Origin: Ctena decussata
Taxonomy: Eukaryota; Mollusca; Bivalvia; Lucinida; Lucinidae
DNA length: 64,000 nt
Assembly: GCA_963989385.1 (NCBI GenBank)
Contig: OZ022511.1
Location: 6,758,001-6,822,000, forward strand
Direction of reading: 5' to 3'
This document shows positions 12,428 through 23,659 of this stretch, piece after piece; the first letter of the stretch is position 1, and every line of letters begins with the position of its first letter. A program made the position numbers and the translations under genes. Under the pieces are notes generated by a model. That model worked only from the letters and a program-made list of their open reading frames with translations, ran no database searches and was not told the origin of the DNA.

Positions 12428-12485
12428 GATCTTAGTCTAAGCTGAGCGCACATGCCACTTTGTTGGTTAAGTTGTGTCGCGGCTC
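12428..12485. mobile_element. 240-bp palindromic MITE, fragment
   Basis: Only one end is present: a diverged AGTCTAAGCTGAGCGCACAT, then TTGTGTCGCGGCTC. The left three quarters are missing. Confidence 0.8.
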
Positions 12486-13556
12486 TGATATTTTTGGTCA
12501 AAATTGGCAAATAAGAGGGGCATTGTTGTACAACATATTGAAGTACTGACCTCCGACCCTATTTACCCGCATAGCTCTGTCACTTACATGTACATATGTA
12601 AAGGTGGGTTGAATTGCGAAAGAATGTATACTCAGCATCAATGAAAACGCACCAGTCACTTAAAATGTAAAATTTTTGCTTAAATTCAATGATCAGACTA
12701 TACTGGGTATAGCTATCATATCGGATCATCTTATTACGCCCATGATGTCATTCTGCCTGAAGGTACGCTGTGAGTGTGTGACGTAACATAAGCTCTGAAA
12801 TCAAGAAAAACGGAATTCTACCATAATTTCACATGGCGGCAATTCCTCAATGATGGATTTTGCTAGAGTATCGATACCCTATCAAAACGCCATAGAAAAG
12901 AAATCCAGACCACCGAATGCAACAAAGTGATTTGGATTCGAACGTCACTTTATTGTCACGTTCATCAAACAAGGGCAGACAGAAGTAACTATAGGTAAAT
13001 TTGATACTTTTTGCAACCCAAAATTCTGAGATAAGTACATGTAGTAGAAACAAAATTTCAGAAGTTTTGTGGGGCAAACGTCAACCGTTACCCAGCCAGA
13101 GCATGACGTTACATGGATAACGTCACCCTTATTCGCCGAACCGAGTCATAATTCAATGGAGCAAAAGTGGATTGTATGGGAAGAGACCTTCCAATAAATG
13201 ATTCATTTGCAATCAAGAGTCCGGCAGAGCACGAAATATGGATTTATTACGCTTTAATTGTGTCATTTGATATCGACTATTTTCAAATACGTCAGTGTTG
13301 ACGCCACGCTTGATAGCGACCACAGATGAACGAAATTTAATTTGCAAACATCCTTTCTCAATACAAGAAAATAAAGATTAACCAAATTGTCTATTACATA
13401 AAACCAAACATTAAACGAACATAATGTGCTATAAGTTCCAAACTGGTGCATTTTCATTGACGCTGAGTATATAAAGATGACCGTGTGAACAATTTCCGAT
13501 TATGACTGTTGTCCGAGTCTGTCGCAAACGGAGTAAAGATACAACATAATAAATTT
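12486..13556. other. No gene seen
   Basis: No repeat family or coding signal was recognised. The antisense open frames at 12,847-13,077 and 13,263-13,457 lack domains and are left out. Confidence 0.5.
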
Positions 13557-13792
13557 GAGCCGCGACATGACAAAACCAACAAAGTGGTTGTGCGTCCAGT
13601 GCAGACTCAGATCAGCCTGGGCATCCGTCCAGTCTGATCAGAGTCTTCGCAGTGCGCTTAAAGGGTGGCTAGGGGTCGAAGCCAGATCCATGCGGAAAGT
13701 GAAGACTCTGATCAGACTGGGCGGATGCCCAGGCTGATCTGAGTCTGCGCTGAGCGCACAACCACTTTGTTGGTTTTCTCGTGTCGCGGCTC
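13557..13792. mobile_element. 240-bp palindromic MITE, copy 4
   Basis: Well-preserved copy with intact GAGCCGCGACATGACAAAAC end and TCGTGTCGCGGCTC end. The open frame inside it is an artefact. Confidence 0.93.
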
Positions 13793-14110
13793 AAACAATT
13801 ATGAATGTGCGTATCACAAAACCCTCCTGGGTGTCTTGAGAGGAGCGTGTTTTGTTAACTTGGTACTTTGGTCCATAGATTGACCTGCATTATTCATGTT
13901 TTAAAAACTTGAAATCTGTGATAAATGTCACCCCATAAAGCATGTTCATTCAACCCTCTGTTGCACCATTGATCCATGCCAATAAAAGTGATGTTTCCTT
14001 GGTTACAATCAATTATTACGTTGTTTGTAATGGAAATCAATGTTCTATCAAAAAGAATAATCTATTGTCTGTTACGATCGCTTCTCTGCAGGTTGCATAA
14101 TTCATAATAT

Positions 14111-14345
14111 GAGTCGCGACACGACAAAACCAACAATGTGATTGTGCGCCCAGGGAAGACTCAAATCAGCCTGGACAGCCGCCCAGTTTCACCAGACTCT
14201 TCGTTAAGTGCTCAAAGGATAGCTAAGGGTCGAAGTTACCTCTATGCTGACAGCGAAGACTCTGATCAGACTGGGCGGATGCCCAGGCTGATCTGAGTTT
14301 GCGCTGGGCGCACAACCACATTGTTGGTTTTGTCGTGTCGCGGCT
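14111..14345. mobile_element. 240-bp palindromic MITE, copy 5
   Basis: Intact termini (GAGTCGCGACACGACAAAAC and the complement). The flanks carry ATAT on both sides, compatible with a short AT-rich target duplication. Confidence 0.93.
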
Positions 14346-14725
14346 CATATACTAGATTTCTCATTAGGCAAGCAGCAGTCAGGACAAAACAAGATTTGCA
14401 CCAAGAACGACCGGATTACGATCAGGTCAGTTTGATTGGGATCAAAGAAATAAAAAATATTTAAACATTTCTAGGATCCCACTGATCAGACCCAGATCAG
14501 ACCCAGTCCCCGATCAAAATCTGAAAATTGTCTGAGGATTACAAGAGGGTGTCTTTCGTGACCTGACTCCGTACATCTTTCACGTAATCTGTTTTTCAAC
14601 AGAGCAGCGAGCTGCACTAATTAAGATGAGAAAATGTCCTCGCATGACTTGCGCTAATGTGTCTAAACGCCCGAATAAATAGTTAGATGTTTCTAGACGG
14701 GTCTCTCTAGAAGCAGAGGGCGTGG

Positions 14726-15150
14726 TATGGTACCAGTAAAACACGTTTACCCCCCCCCCCCCACCCCCCGCCCCCACTCCCCCAGTAATCTTTTGCTGAA
14801 CGTTCTAAGGCGGTACTTCTGTTGTGGTTCCTTGATGTTACATTGTGCTATGTCCGCTTGTCTATGTTCTTTGGCGGTTTGGTCAACTGTTTTGCTACCC
14901 AATCTGCCTTTCGTTTTGTGTTGTTTTGTTAGTTAAAAGTAAAATAGATAAAATGGATGTTGATGCTGTTTTTGAGTAGGGTAGCTGAATGAACACCTGT
15001 TTGGGAAAGAGCTACTCAGTCGGTTTACCGTACGTGTCTTTCGTGAACTGGTGTCAATTTTTCCGTGTGTGTGTGCTTCTTTCCTTATTAGTTTTGAGAG
15101 CGGGATGTTGGATTTAATTGTATTAATTCCTGATCGTTGCCTATCTTTTT
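14726..15150 (+). repeat. Dispersed about 430-bp repeat, copy 1
   Basis: Begins near a C-rich tract (14,751-14,785) and runs through CGGTACTTCTGTTGTGGTTC, GAGCTACTCAGTCGGTTTAC and TTGATTGTATTAATTCCTG-like sequence. Other copies: 26,005-26,265 (partial) and 27,960-28,380. Its class is not recognised; a LINE or SINE tail is possible. Confidence 0.75.
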
Positions 15151-15717
15151 AATTTGCATAAGTTTTATTACAACATTTGGTACCTTTTCCACTCAGCCAA
15201 TAACAGCTTAAAAGCTTCTCGGACTGCATTTGCAAGAAGGCCGAGTAGCTGCTTTGTCGTTATTGAATACCGGCCCAGACAACGGTCTATCAAAAATGCT
15301 CGCTGTGTGCCGTCACAGTTTGCTGTTTTCCAATAAACAAACTTGATTTGCTTCTCATCGAGGTATTATTTATGGCATATTTTGTGGAAGAAATCAATTC
15401 TTTATATCTTCCTTTGATTACATAACATTCAATAGCACGTTTGATGCAATTATTAGGTAAAAGTAATGGGATCATTAACAACAAAAATCATCAGCCAATA
15501 TTATATTAAGGTCAGTGCCAGGGCGTCCTACTACATGTAATTTGATTAAGCCTACTACGCTTGCAGTGGTTGCGGTGGGGGTTATTTGGACACTTTTTCT
15601 TTCCGCTATCTTATCTTTATTCTTTCTCCCTCTCTCTGGGAGACGGTTCAATATAATCTGAAACAGTTCGAGAGTCGTTAAACTAAAAAAACAACAACCA
15701 ACAGTATTGACTGATTG

Positions 15718-15977
15718 ATTTGATGCTTAACGTCCACGGTAAACAGCTATGGTCATGTCGGGACGGTCACTTAACCTAACCACACTATTCCTGGGCAGGC
15801 GTAGACCTCCTAAGCGGTTAACCAGTACTAAGTGCACATACTTTCGCCAATAACTGACAACTGTCCTTCTTTAATCAGCGGAAGCAGAAACGAAGGTATG
15901 TGGCCAGACCGGGTCTCGAACCCAGGACCTCTGACTCCTGAGTCAGGTGCCTTACCGATTGCGCTACGCGGCCCGAC
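15718..15977 (-). mobile_element. tRNA-derived SINE (second family)
   Basis: Read on the minus strand, it starts with a tRNA-like head: GTAGCGCAATCGGTAAGGC (A-box region), then GGGTTCGAGACCCGG (B box and T arm). The head is followed by a conserved body ending in CCGTGGACGTTAAGC. The anticodon loop has six rather than seven bases, so it is a SINE rather than a functional tRNA gene. Confidence 0.85.
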
Positions 15978-16153
15978 CAACTAACAGTATTTACTCGGCT
16001 CTAAAACGATGTTTTCGAATCTCTAGACTGACCCCAAATATCTCAGTCAGTCATGAAACTCAGCTATGAGATGGCGTATACGCTTCTAAAACAGTCTAAA
16101 ACATCTAGATCCGTCTTAAAAGACGGATCTAGATTTTTAACTAAAGTGTTAAT

Positions 16154-16389
16154 GAGCCGCGTCACGACAAAACCAACAAAGTAGTTGTGCGCTCAGCGCA
16201 GACTCAGGTCAGCCTGGGCATCCGCCACGCTAATCAGAGTCTTCGCTGTCCGAACTTAGGTAGTCTAGGCCCTTAGCTACCCTTTAAACCCTCAGCAATG
16301 AGTCTGATCAGACTGGCCGGATGCCCAGACTGATCTGAATTTGCGCTGCGCGCACAACCACTTTGTTGTTTATTTTCGTGTCGGGGCTC
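16154..16389. mobile_element. 240-bp palindromic MITE, copy 6
   Basis: Same hairpin family; right terminus diverged (TTTCGTGTCGGGGCTC). Confidence 0.9.
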
Positions 16390-16569
16390 CTTTGGGAACA
16401 CTCTTGAGATCATCGGATGCTCTCATACTCAAGCCGGGAACCAGACACTTTCGCGTGTTAACTTCCACATATGAAGAAGGTCAACAGGCATAAAGAACAA
16501 AAACGTAGGATCGAATTTCAATTTAATAATGCTAATGTCAGATTACAGTAAAATATAAGTACTAGAATC

Positions 16570-17934
16570 CACAGGCATTCGGTACATTGGAAGTTAGAGG
16601 GGGTCAGGACATAAACATCGACAGATAAATATATAAAGACAAGGTTACTAACTCTGCATGGGCCTTTCTAGGGGTTACTGGGTTTAACAAGCTCATTTGG
16701 ATCACTCAATCATTTTTATGAATCCCTGTTTTGCCTTATGTCTCTTGGACATACTGCTCTTAGGTACGAAACAAGCCTTTCCTTTTAGCTTCAAACGGTT
16801 CTCGAGTAATTCACCAGATGACCCGAGTTTCACGTTTGCCAGCACGATGTTGGCCAAGGAAAGAATGCTTTCTTTCACTACAGCACGCGCTCAGCCAAGC
16901 CTTCTTCCATCAATCTGATATGTGTACGACGAAAAACAATTAAAACCATTTTCATTTACCAGCTAGACAACCACTAGTTTCCACCTGGGTGTCGCTAAAG
17001 GATTTGTTTATTTTTTTTTGTTTTCTGTGAGATGCAAATGTCCGCCATGAAACCGTTCATCGAAAACAACCGAACATATCCGAATAACAATCCATTTTGT
17101 ATCCCTTTTATGATTGGATAATGGAATACAGGACTGGTTCTCGGTTTTCTGGCATTTCTGCGATAGCGGAAAAACCAGCGAAATCTCGCGCCATATGTCA
17201 AAAGCAAAAATAGAGCTCGATGACAAACAAAGACTTGCGGTTGATTTTACTGTTTCTGTTCACAACTTTTTATTGTTCGGCGAGGCTGGAATGGGGAAAA
17301 ATGTCTGTTTCAGTTTGATGTTGTTCTCAATTTCACCGCGGAAAAAATGTTGTTTACATTGGTTACGGAAATTTTACTGGACAGAATTCTTGGCCAATAG
17401 CAATGCCGCTCTCAATGTGTCACGTGAGAGCTCATTCGGATATCCATTAAATGGTGTCATGGCGGACGTATGTATCTGACAGAAAAGGGAAAATAAACAA
17501 ATCTTGTAGCGACGCCCAGGAAGAAAGAAGTAGTTGTATAGCTGGTAAATGAAAATGGTTTTAGTTGTTTTTCGTCGTACACATATCAGATTAATGGAAG
17601 AAGGCTTGGCTGAGCGCGTGCAGTAGTGAAAGAAAGCATTCTTTCCTTGGCCAACATCGTGCTGGCAAACGTGAAACTGGGGTCGTCTGGTGAATTACTC
17701 GAGAACCGTTTGAAGCCAAAAGAAAAGGCTTGTTTCGTACCTAAGAGCAGTATGTCCAAGAGACATAAGGCAAAAAAGGGATTCATAAAAATGATTGAGT
17801 GATCCAAATGAGCTTGTTAAACCCAGTAACCCCTAGAAAGCCCCATGCAGAGTTAGTAACCTTGTCTTTATATATTTATCTGTCGATGTTTATGTTCTGA
17901 CCCCCTCTAACTTCCAATGTACCGAATGCCTGTG
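16570..17934. mobile_element. Long-TIR DNA element (1,365 bp) with 8-bp target duplication
   Basis: The ends CACAGGCATTCGG and CCGAATGCCTGTG begin arms of about 485 bp that are nearly identical in inverted orientation (16,570-about 17,055 and about 17,450-17,934). CTAGAATC directly flanks both sides (16,562-16,569 and 17,935-17,942), an 8-bp target-site duplication. The roughly 400-bp unique centre is not palindromic and holds a P-loop ATPase fragment. Long TIRs with a captured gene piece recall Pack-MULE elements. However, Mutator elements usually make 9-bp and hAT or P elements 8-bp duplications, so the superfamily is open. No transposase is present. Confidence 0.9.
17195..17302 (+). pseudogene. 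Captured PIF1-like helicase P-loop fragment
   Basis: Reading from the ATG at 17,195, 36 codons give a segment with LDDKQRLAVDF followed by LLFGEAGMGKN. Family knowledge: PIF1-type and related superfamily 1 helicases have a Gln-containing motif just before a Walker A of the form G-x-A-G-T-G-K-[ST]. Here the Thr is Met and the last residue is Asn, so the nucleotide-binding loop is probably dead. The frame stays open to 17,479 but the sequence after Walker A no longer resembles a helicase. It may be a single exon, with an intron or unrelated sequence after about 17,302. It sits wholly in the unique centre of the long-TIR element, so it probably moved with it. Other P-loop ATPases cannot be excluded. 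Confidence 0.6.
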
Positions 17935-18027
17935 CTAGAATCACGAAGACTACAGCTTGAAAGGCAATCAGCAATCTATGACATGCAAATTTTTAACATG
18001 TGTGGGCATTCCTCCTTGATTTCGTGG

Positions 18028-18184
18028 AGCCCCGGTAGCTCGGTGGATTAAGCCCCGCTGTAGGCGGGAATATTTTCAACGTTGTTCCATTGCACACAGC
18101 CTTTCATTATCACCCACCCATCGTCCTGAAATGACTGAACTTCTGTTAAAAAGGATGTAAAATCGCAAGTCACCCATCCATCTA
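18028..18184 (+). mobile_element. tRNA-derived SINE (first family), truncated
   Basis: Starts AGCCCCGGTAGCTCGGTGG (tRNA A-box region) but lacks most of the tRNA 3' half. The body has TTCATTATCACCCACCCATC and AAATCGCAAGTCACCCATCC, shared by the copies at 18,273, 21,490, 44,803 and 47,752. Confidence 0.75.
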
Positions 18185-18272
18185 GATTGCCGGCATTTAT
18201 ACACAGAGAAGCAGCTTTCGTGGCTACGTGTATCGAAACCCTTTCAAAAGGGAGGGTCTATTCTTATAGAAT

Positions 18273-18418
18273 AGATGGATGATGAATAACTTGCGATTTT
18301 GTGTCCTCAGTCATATCAGGACGATGGGCGTGTGATAATGAAAGGCTGTGTCCAATGGTACCCCGTTGACGGTAGGAAACATTCTCGCCTAAAGCGGGAC
18401 TAGAACCCGGGTGCGCTT
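18273..18418 (-). mobile_element. tRNA-derived SINE (first family), opposite orientation
   Basis: Inverted relative to 18,028-18,184, so the two form a loose hairpin. The minus-strand head retains CGGGTTCTAGTCCCGC (B box). Confidence 0.75.
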
Positions 18419-18822
18419 GCAAAGCAAATTTTCTTGGATCAGAAAATTCACTTTGAGATATCAATAGACTGGGATGAATTTCGACTCTTAGATATCGAGA
18501 GTTGACTGTAGAAAAATATGGTTAATATGGTCTCTCTGCAATAAACTCCTCTCGCCCTACACTCCCCCCCCCCCCCCCTCACCCACTCCCAACCACCTTC
18601 CCCAATCCCTCCAATACATGTGCAGAGTTGGACAATTTTTCTCTCCCTTTATCAATAACTAAATCATGCTTGGTTATTATATTGCTTATGGTGTAATTCA
18701 TTAATAAAAGCAAATCAAGTAAGTTACAAAGTGTCATTAAACAAATTAGAATTTGCAAGAGGAAAAGCTGAAATTAAGATATATAAAAGGTAAAATAACA
18801 TTAAACTAGAAAATGTGTTTAT

Positions 18823-20809
18823 GAAACACTATGCCCCCAACCATATGCTTGTCTCTAGAGAAGGTTCATCCAATAATGCTTGTACCTTTGTACCATAGGC
18901 TTACAATGCACTAAGTCGAAAAAGGGGCATCACTCAGTCAAAAATTTACGAATTGTTTTCGAAAGTTAATCAGGTCATCTAAACCTTGGGCAATATCAAC
19001 CTGTAAAAATCATGATCCTAGCATCAGGGGTTCTCCAGATATTTTGTTCACAAGCTTCCATGGGCAAATAATGCACTAAGTCGAAAAAGGGGCATAACTC
19101 AATCAAAAATTTACAAATTATTTTCAAAAGTTAATCAGATCATCTACACCACAGGCAGTATCTTCCTGCATAAAATCATGCTCCTAGCATCAGGTGTTCT
19201 TGAGATATTTTGTTCACAAGGTTCCATAGGCTTACAATGCACTAAGTCGAAAAAGGGGCATAACTCAATCAAAAATTCATGATTTCTTTTCAAAAGTTAA
19301 TCAGGTCATCTACACCACAGGCAGTATCTTCCTGCAAAAAATCATGCTCCTAACATCAGGTGTTCTTGAGATATTTTGTTCACAAGGTTCCATAGGCTTA
19401 CAATGCACTAAGTCGAAAAAGGGGCATAACTTTGTCAAAAATTCACGAATTTGTTTCAAAAGTTAATCAGGTCATCTACACCTTGAGCATTCTCATCCTG
19501 CAAAACCTCGTGATCCTAGCATCAGGGGTTCTTGAGATATTTTGTTCACAAGGTTCCACAGGCTACGTCGAAAAAGGGGCATAAATCTGGAAATACATGA
19601 CCAGCGGAAAAATAAAAAAATACGGGTCTGCTTATTTTCCATACTGATCATGTGTATAAAGTTTCAAGTTCCTAGCTCTTATTGTTCTTGACTATATGTA
19701 AGGGTACCTTTGTACCATAGGCTTCAATGCACTAAGTCGAAAAAGGGGAATAACTTGATCAAAAATTCACCAATTGTTTTCAAAAGTTAATCAGGTCATC
19801 TACACCACAGGCAGTATCTTCCTGCATAAAATCATGCTCCTAGCTTCAGGGGTTCTTGAGATATTTTGTTCACAAGGTTCCATAGGCTTACAATGCACTA
19901 AGTCGAAAAAGAGGCATAACTCGGTCAAAAATTCACGAATTTGTTTCAAAAGTTAATCAGGTCATCTACACCTTGGGCATTCTCATCTTGCAAAGCCTCA
20001 TGATCCTAGCATCAGGGGTTCTTGAGATATTTTGTTCACAAGGTTCCACAGGCTAAGTCGAAATAGGGGCATAACTCTGGAAATACATTGCCGGTGGAAA
20101 AATAAAAAAATACGGGTCTGCTTATTTTCCATACTGATCATGGGTATAAAGTATCAAGTTCCTAGCTCTTATTGTTCTTGACTATATGTAAGGGTACCTT
20201 TGTACCATAGGCCTCAATGCACTAAGTCGAAAAAGGGGCATAACTCAATCAAAAATTCATGATTTTTTTTAAAAAGTTAATCAGGTCATCTACACCATAG
20301 GCAGTATCTTGCTGCAAAAAATCATGCTCCTAGCTTCTGGGGTTCTTGAGATATTTTGTTCACAAGGTTCCATAGGCTTACAATGCACTAAGTCGAAAAA
20401 GGGGCATAACTCGGTCAAAAATTCACGAATTTGTTTCAAAAGTTAATCAGGTCATCTACACCTTAGGCATTCTCATCTTGCAAAGCCTCATGATCCTAGC
20501 ATCAGGGGTTCTTGAGATATTTTGTTCACAAGGTTCCACAGGCTAAGTCGAAAAAGGGGCATAACTCTGGAATTACATTGCCGGCGGAAAAATAAAAAAA
20601 TACGGGTCTGCTTATTTTTCATGTGCATGCCACATATAAAATTTCAAGATCCTAGCATAAGCGGTTCTTGAGTTTCCCAGCTGCCAGAAAGCGTTACGGA
20701 CGGACGGACAGACGGACAGACGGACGGACAGACGGATGGACAGGCCCAAACCAATATGCCCCCTCAACTTCTCCGAAGTTGGGGGCATAAATACATATTC
20801 ATAAACACG
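18823..20809. mobile_element. Pearl-like element with about 165-bp core repeats
   Basis: The left end has ATGTGTTTATGAAACAC then TATGCCCCCAAC. The right end has the hairpin AACTTCTCCGAAGTT, GGGGGCAT and CATAAACACG, inverted copies of the left end. Between them lie about 10-11 imperfect units of about 165 bp, each with CACTAAGTCGAAAAAGGGGC and TTGAGATATTTTGTTCAC. An ACGG-rich tract follows at 20,695-20,742. This order (hairpin end, core repeats, ACGG microsatellite, hairpin end) is that described for bivalve pearl elements, related to Helentron-type rolling-circle transposons. Confidence 0.85.
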
Positions 20810-21489
20810 TTCATAGAAAGATTTATCTTACCCGCATATATAAAACGAACAATAAAATAGTAGTAGCAAACTAAAATATTAATACCATTCAAAATATATT
20901 CTCAAAATTACACGAACATCTTTAATCGAATACAATATCAATAAAAAATGACCACTGTTTACTTCAAATTTTAGGCCTCCCAATGAAACTACATGAAGTT
21001 GGGTTTTGATAAAGTCATTCGTCTTCGTGAAGGGGCTGTGAAACATACAGCATATTTTAGTTTTAATTCTTCTTGATACATAAGCGTGTATTTTTTTCTA
21101 TTGATTTCCTTAAAAGAGGTGTTAAAACGTATTTTGATTTTGGTATTGATTCTTCTTGATGAAGGCCTGAGTCCAGTTGTTCAAAGCATCGTTAGCCTAA
21201 CGAGCTTGTTAAGAGGTCAACTCGTTAAGTGCTTTATGGCGTCTTAACCAAATACATCTATATTTTTCATTGAAAAAATGTGAGAAGCTTATGCAATGCA
21301 AAAGCTACACACATTTTTTCAACAAAAATGGTGGCGTATTTGATATATGAACGTTTGAGATTTTAAAGAATCCTTAACTACCGACTCCTTTAGTTTTGAA
21401 CAACCGGGCCCAGAAGGCTAAAACATTGAAATAAAGGGTGGTGGTGAATTCTGTTATCAATAACTTTTCTTGTGATACATTACTGATAA
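20810..21489. other. No gene seen
   Basis: AT-rich sequence with no recognised repeat except a possible short MITE near 21,170-21,410 (TTAAGAGG / CCGGGC ends not resolved). Confidence 0.4.
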
Positions 21490-21688
21490 ATAGATGGATT
21501 GATGACTTGCGATTTTACGTCCTTTTCAACAGTATTTCAGTCATATCAGGACGATGGGAATGTGAAATTGAAAGGCTGTGTGCAATTGAACCCCGTTTAC
21601 GGTAGGAAAGATACTCGCCTCAAGCGGGACTCGAACCCGGTCCGCTAGATCAGTAGGCCAGCGCTTAACCCACTGAGCTACCGGGGCT
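21490..21688 (-). mobile_element. tRNA-derived SINE (first family), best copy
   Basis: The minus strand reads AGCCCCGGTAGCTCAGTGGG (A box) and CCGGGTTCGAGTCCCGC (B box) at tRNA spacing, then the family body to ATCGCAAGTCATCAATCC. Internal RNA polymerase III promoter boxes are therefore present. Confidence 0.88.
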
Positions 21689-22085
21689 TCCATAACTGAT
21701 AAATTTTACCCGTATAATTCCCAACAGTATATATACTAATATTTAAAATTTACTTTCATGTGACAACGAAAGACAATGTCGAATAACAAACTTTATACTA
21801 TAGGGTACAGACTCTGGAATGTCCCTTCATTCAATGATCTGATAAAGTTGTCATGGTTATTTGTTAACTAGCCTCTAATGACATAAGAAAACAGAAAGGT
21901 CTTATACTGCTTGTAAAATGTTTAACATGAAACAGTTTGACCACTATTTCACAGCAGGATGCCACTTAAGCAACCGTTATAGCGGCTTATCAGCCATCTA
22001 TGTAAACAAACAATTTCGTGCTTAAAAGTTCACCATAATCTGAACTTGTAAGCTGTGGACAAAAGTGTTTAAAGGTGATCTGATA

Positions 22086-22265
22086 CACTTTCAGGGGAGC
22101 AACTCTGCCATTTTCATTTTTACCTCCCTTCTATTTTGGGGTCAACTCTTGAAAGAAAGAATTTGCTCCCCAAGGAGCAAATTCTTTCCTTTAAGAGTAA
22201 ACCCCATTTTGGAAGCATGTCGTCAAGGGGAACAAAGAGGAAATCACAAAAGTTGCCTTCCCTAG
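22086..22265. repeat. Foldback repeat, full copy
   Basis: The whole 180 bp folds on itself. The core at 22,154-22,198 is GAAAGAATTTGCTCC / GGAGCAAATTCTTTC. The outer arms pair TTTTGGGGTCAACTCTT with AAGAGTAAACCCCATTTT. Same family as 5,664-5,815 and 527-955. Confidence 0.85.
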
Positions 22266-22395
22266 AGCTCATGCCGAGAGTATAAAATAATACGCCAAAA
22301 ATAAATTCTAAACATGCCATTTATATATACCTGTATCCAGGATAATAATCTTTGTCCGTATAATTTATGACAATCAATCCATTTTCATTTGATGT

Positions 22396-22617
22396 GATAG
22401 AGGAGAGTCGGGTAACTTCGGACAGCGGGTAAATTCGGACCGTGACATTGTTTCCTTTATATGTCAGCTGTTTGGAACTGAAACAAAAATAACTGGCCAA
22501 ACAGTGAAAATCCAGATGAGACGGCTCATTATGAGCCGTCTCATCTGGATTTTCACTGCTTGCAATGGTATGTCCGAATTTACCCCCATGTCCAATGTTA
22601 CCCGACTCTACCCTAAT
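22396..22617. mobile_element. Foldback MITE with perfect 28-bp core palindrome, copy 1
   Basis: Terminal inverted repeats contain GAGTCGGGTAAC. The core at 22,502-22,558 is a perfect 28-bp inverted repeat (CCAGATGAGACGGCTCAT and complement). The related copy at 24,662-24,880 shares both termini and core. Confidence 0.88.
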
Positions 22618-22659
22618 CATTTTTCAAACAACCATCAGCACACCCGGTTAACTATGTTT

Positions 22660-22800
22660 GCGAGGATGTTACGAAACGAAAAAAAAGAGCTGTTACGAAA
22701 CGAAAGGAGTCATAATTAGCCAATGATCTATTCATCAGGTCGTTTGGTAGCTACGACCATTTTTCGTTTCGTATCAGCTCTTTTTCGTTTCTTAAAAGTC
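22660..22800. repeat. Imperfect inverted repeat
   Basis: GTTACGAAACGAAAAAAAAG on the left pairs with CTTTTTCGTTTCTTA on the right, with a second GAAACGAAA / TTTCGTTTC pair inside. Unclassified foldback. Confidence 0.6.
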
Positions 22801-22860
22801 CTTGTATATACATTGTTAACCAGGGGTGATCAGGAAGTAATATACATGAGAAGTAAGTCT

Positions 22861-23096
22861 GAGCCATGCACGACTAACCCAACAAAGTGACATGTGCGCT
22901 ACGCGAAGACTAAGAAAAGCCTGGGCTTCCATCCAGTCTGATCACAGTCCTCGCTGTGCGCTTAAAGGGTCGCTAGCGGTCTAAGCTACTCCCAGGTCAC
23001 AGCAAAGACTCTTATCAGACAAGGCGGATTCCCAGGCTGATCTGAGTCTACGATGGGCGTACATTCAACCTTGTTTGTTTTCTTGTTTCGCAGCTC
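22861..23096. mobile_element. 240-bp palindromic MITE, copy 7
   Basis: The most diverged near-full copy (left end GAGCCATGCACGACTAACCC). Confidence 0.85.
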
Positions 23097-23507
23097 CATT
23101 TATTTCAGAGGGAGAAAATCTACAAAGGGATCTAATTGATTTGTCTTCCTTTGGAACATGATTACTTCTCATGTCTGAAATTGAGTTCTTCATGTATAAA
23201 CATTTTTATCATGCATCTGCTGCAAAATTCACCTGTTACAGGGGTATGATAACATGATGTGATATCATGTCACTTTAGAACTGTGCTTGCTCGAATGTTA
23301 TCAGGCAATGCCTTCGGAGGTGATCTCAGAAGACGATTGTCTACATACTGACGTTGGTCGTGATAACAACGTTCGATTGGTTAAATGACGTCACCGACCC
23401 ACGTCATAATGCATTCGCGACGTCAGCAAGTTGGATAAAAACTGCGTTTGCTTTTCATTTGTTTGACGATCTTTTCGTCTTAAACTCTTCTAATGAAGCA
23501 TGATAAA

Positions 23508-23659
23508 TAGAAAACCATGATAGTGTCTTTTGATATCAAGTTTATCAGGCTCGACCAGAAAAACGTCGGACTGGCTCGGCAAGCCTCGTCATTCCTACGC
23601 TGTTTCTGGTCTCGCTTGATAAACTTGATATCAAAAGACACTAACATGGTATTCTCTAT
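23508..23659. repeat. Inverted repeat, about 50-bp arms
   Basis: AGTGTCTTTTGATATCAAG at 23,522 and its exact complement ending at 23,642 are parts of arms that extend outward through ACCATG. Open frames that cross it on both strands (up to 137 codons on minus) result from the symmetry. Confidence 0.85.

Noticed and set aside
15900..15977. Functional tRNA genes in the tRNA-like sequences (also near 21,600-21,690 and 47,880-47,950)
   Set aside because: The anticodon arm is irregular and each is fused to the same repeated body; they are SINE heads.
18900..20640. Regularly spaced repeats resembling a CRISPR array (also 50,060-51,920)
   Set aside because: The units are 145-165 bp, imperfect, directly abutting and without unique spacers; they sit in eukaryotic pearl-like elements.
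22321..22620. 99-codon antisense frame
   Set aside because: Entirely inside a foldback MITE; no domain.
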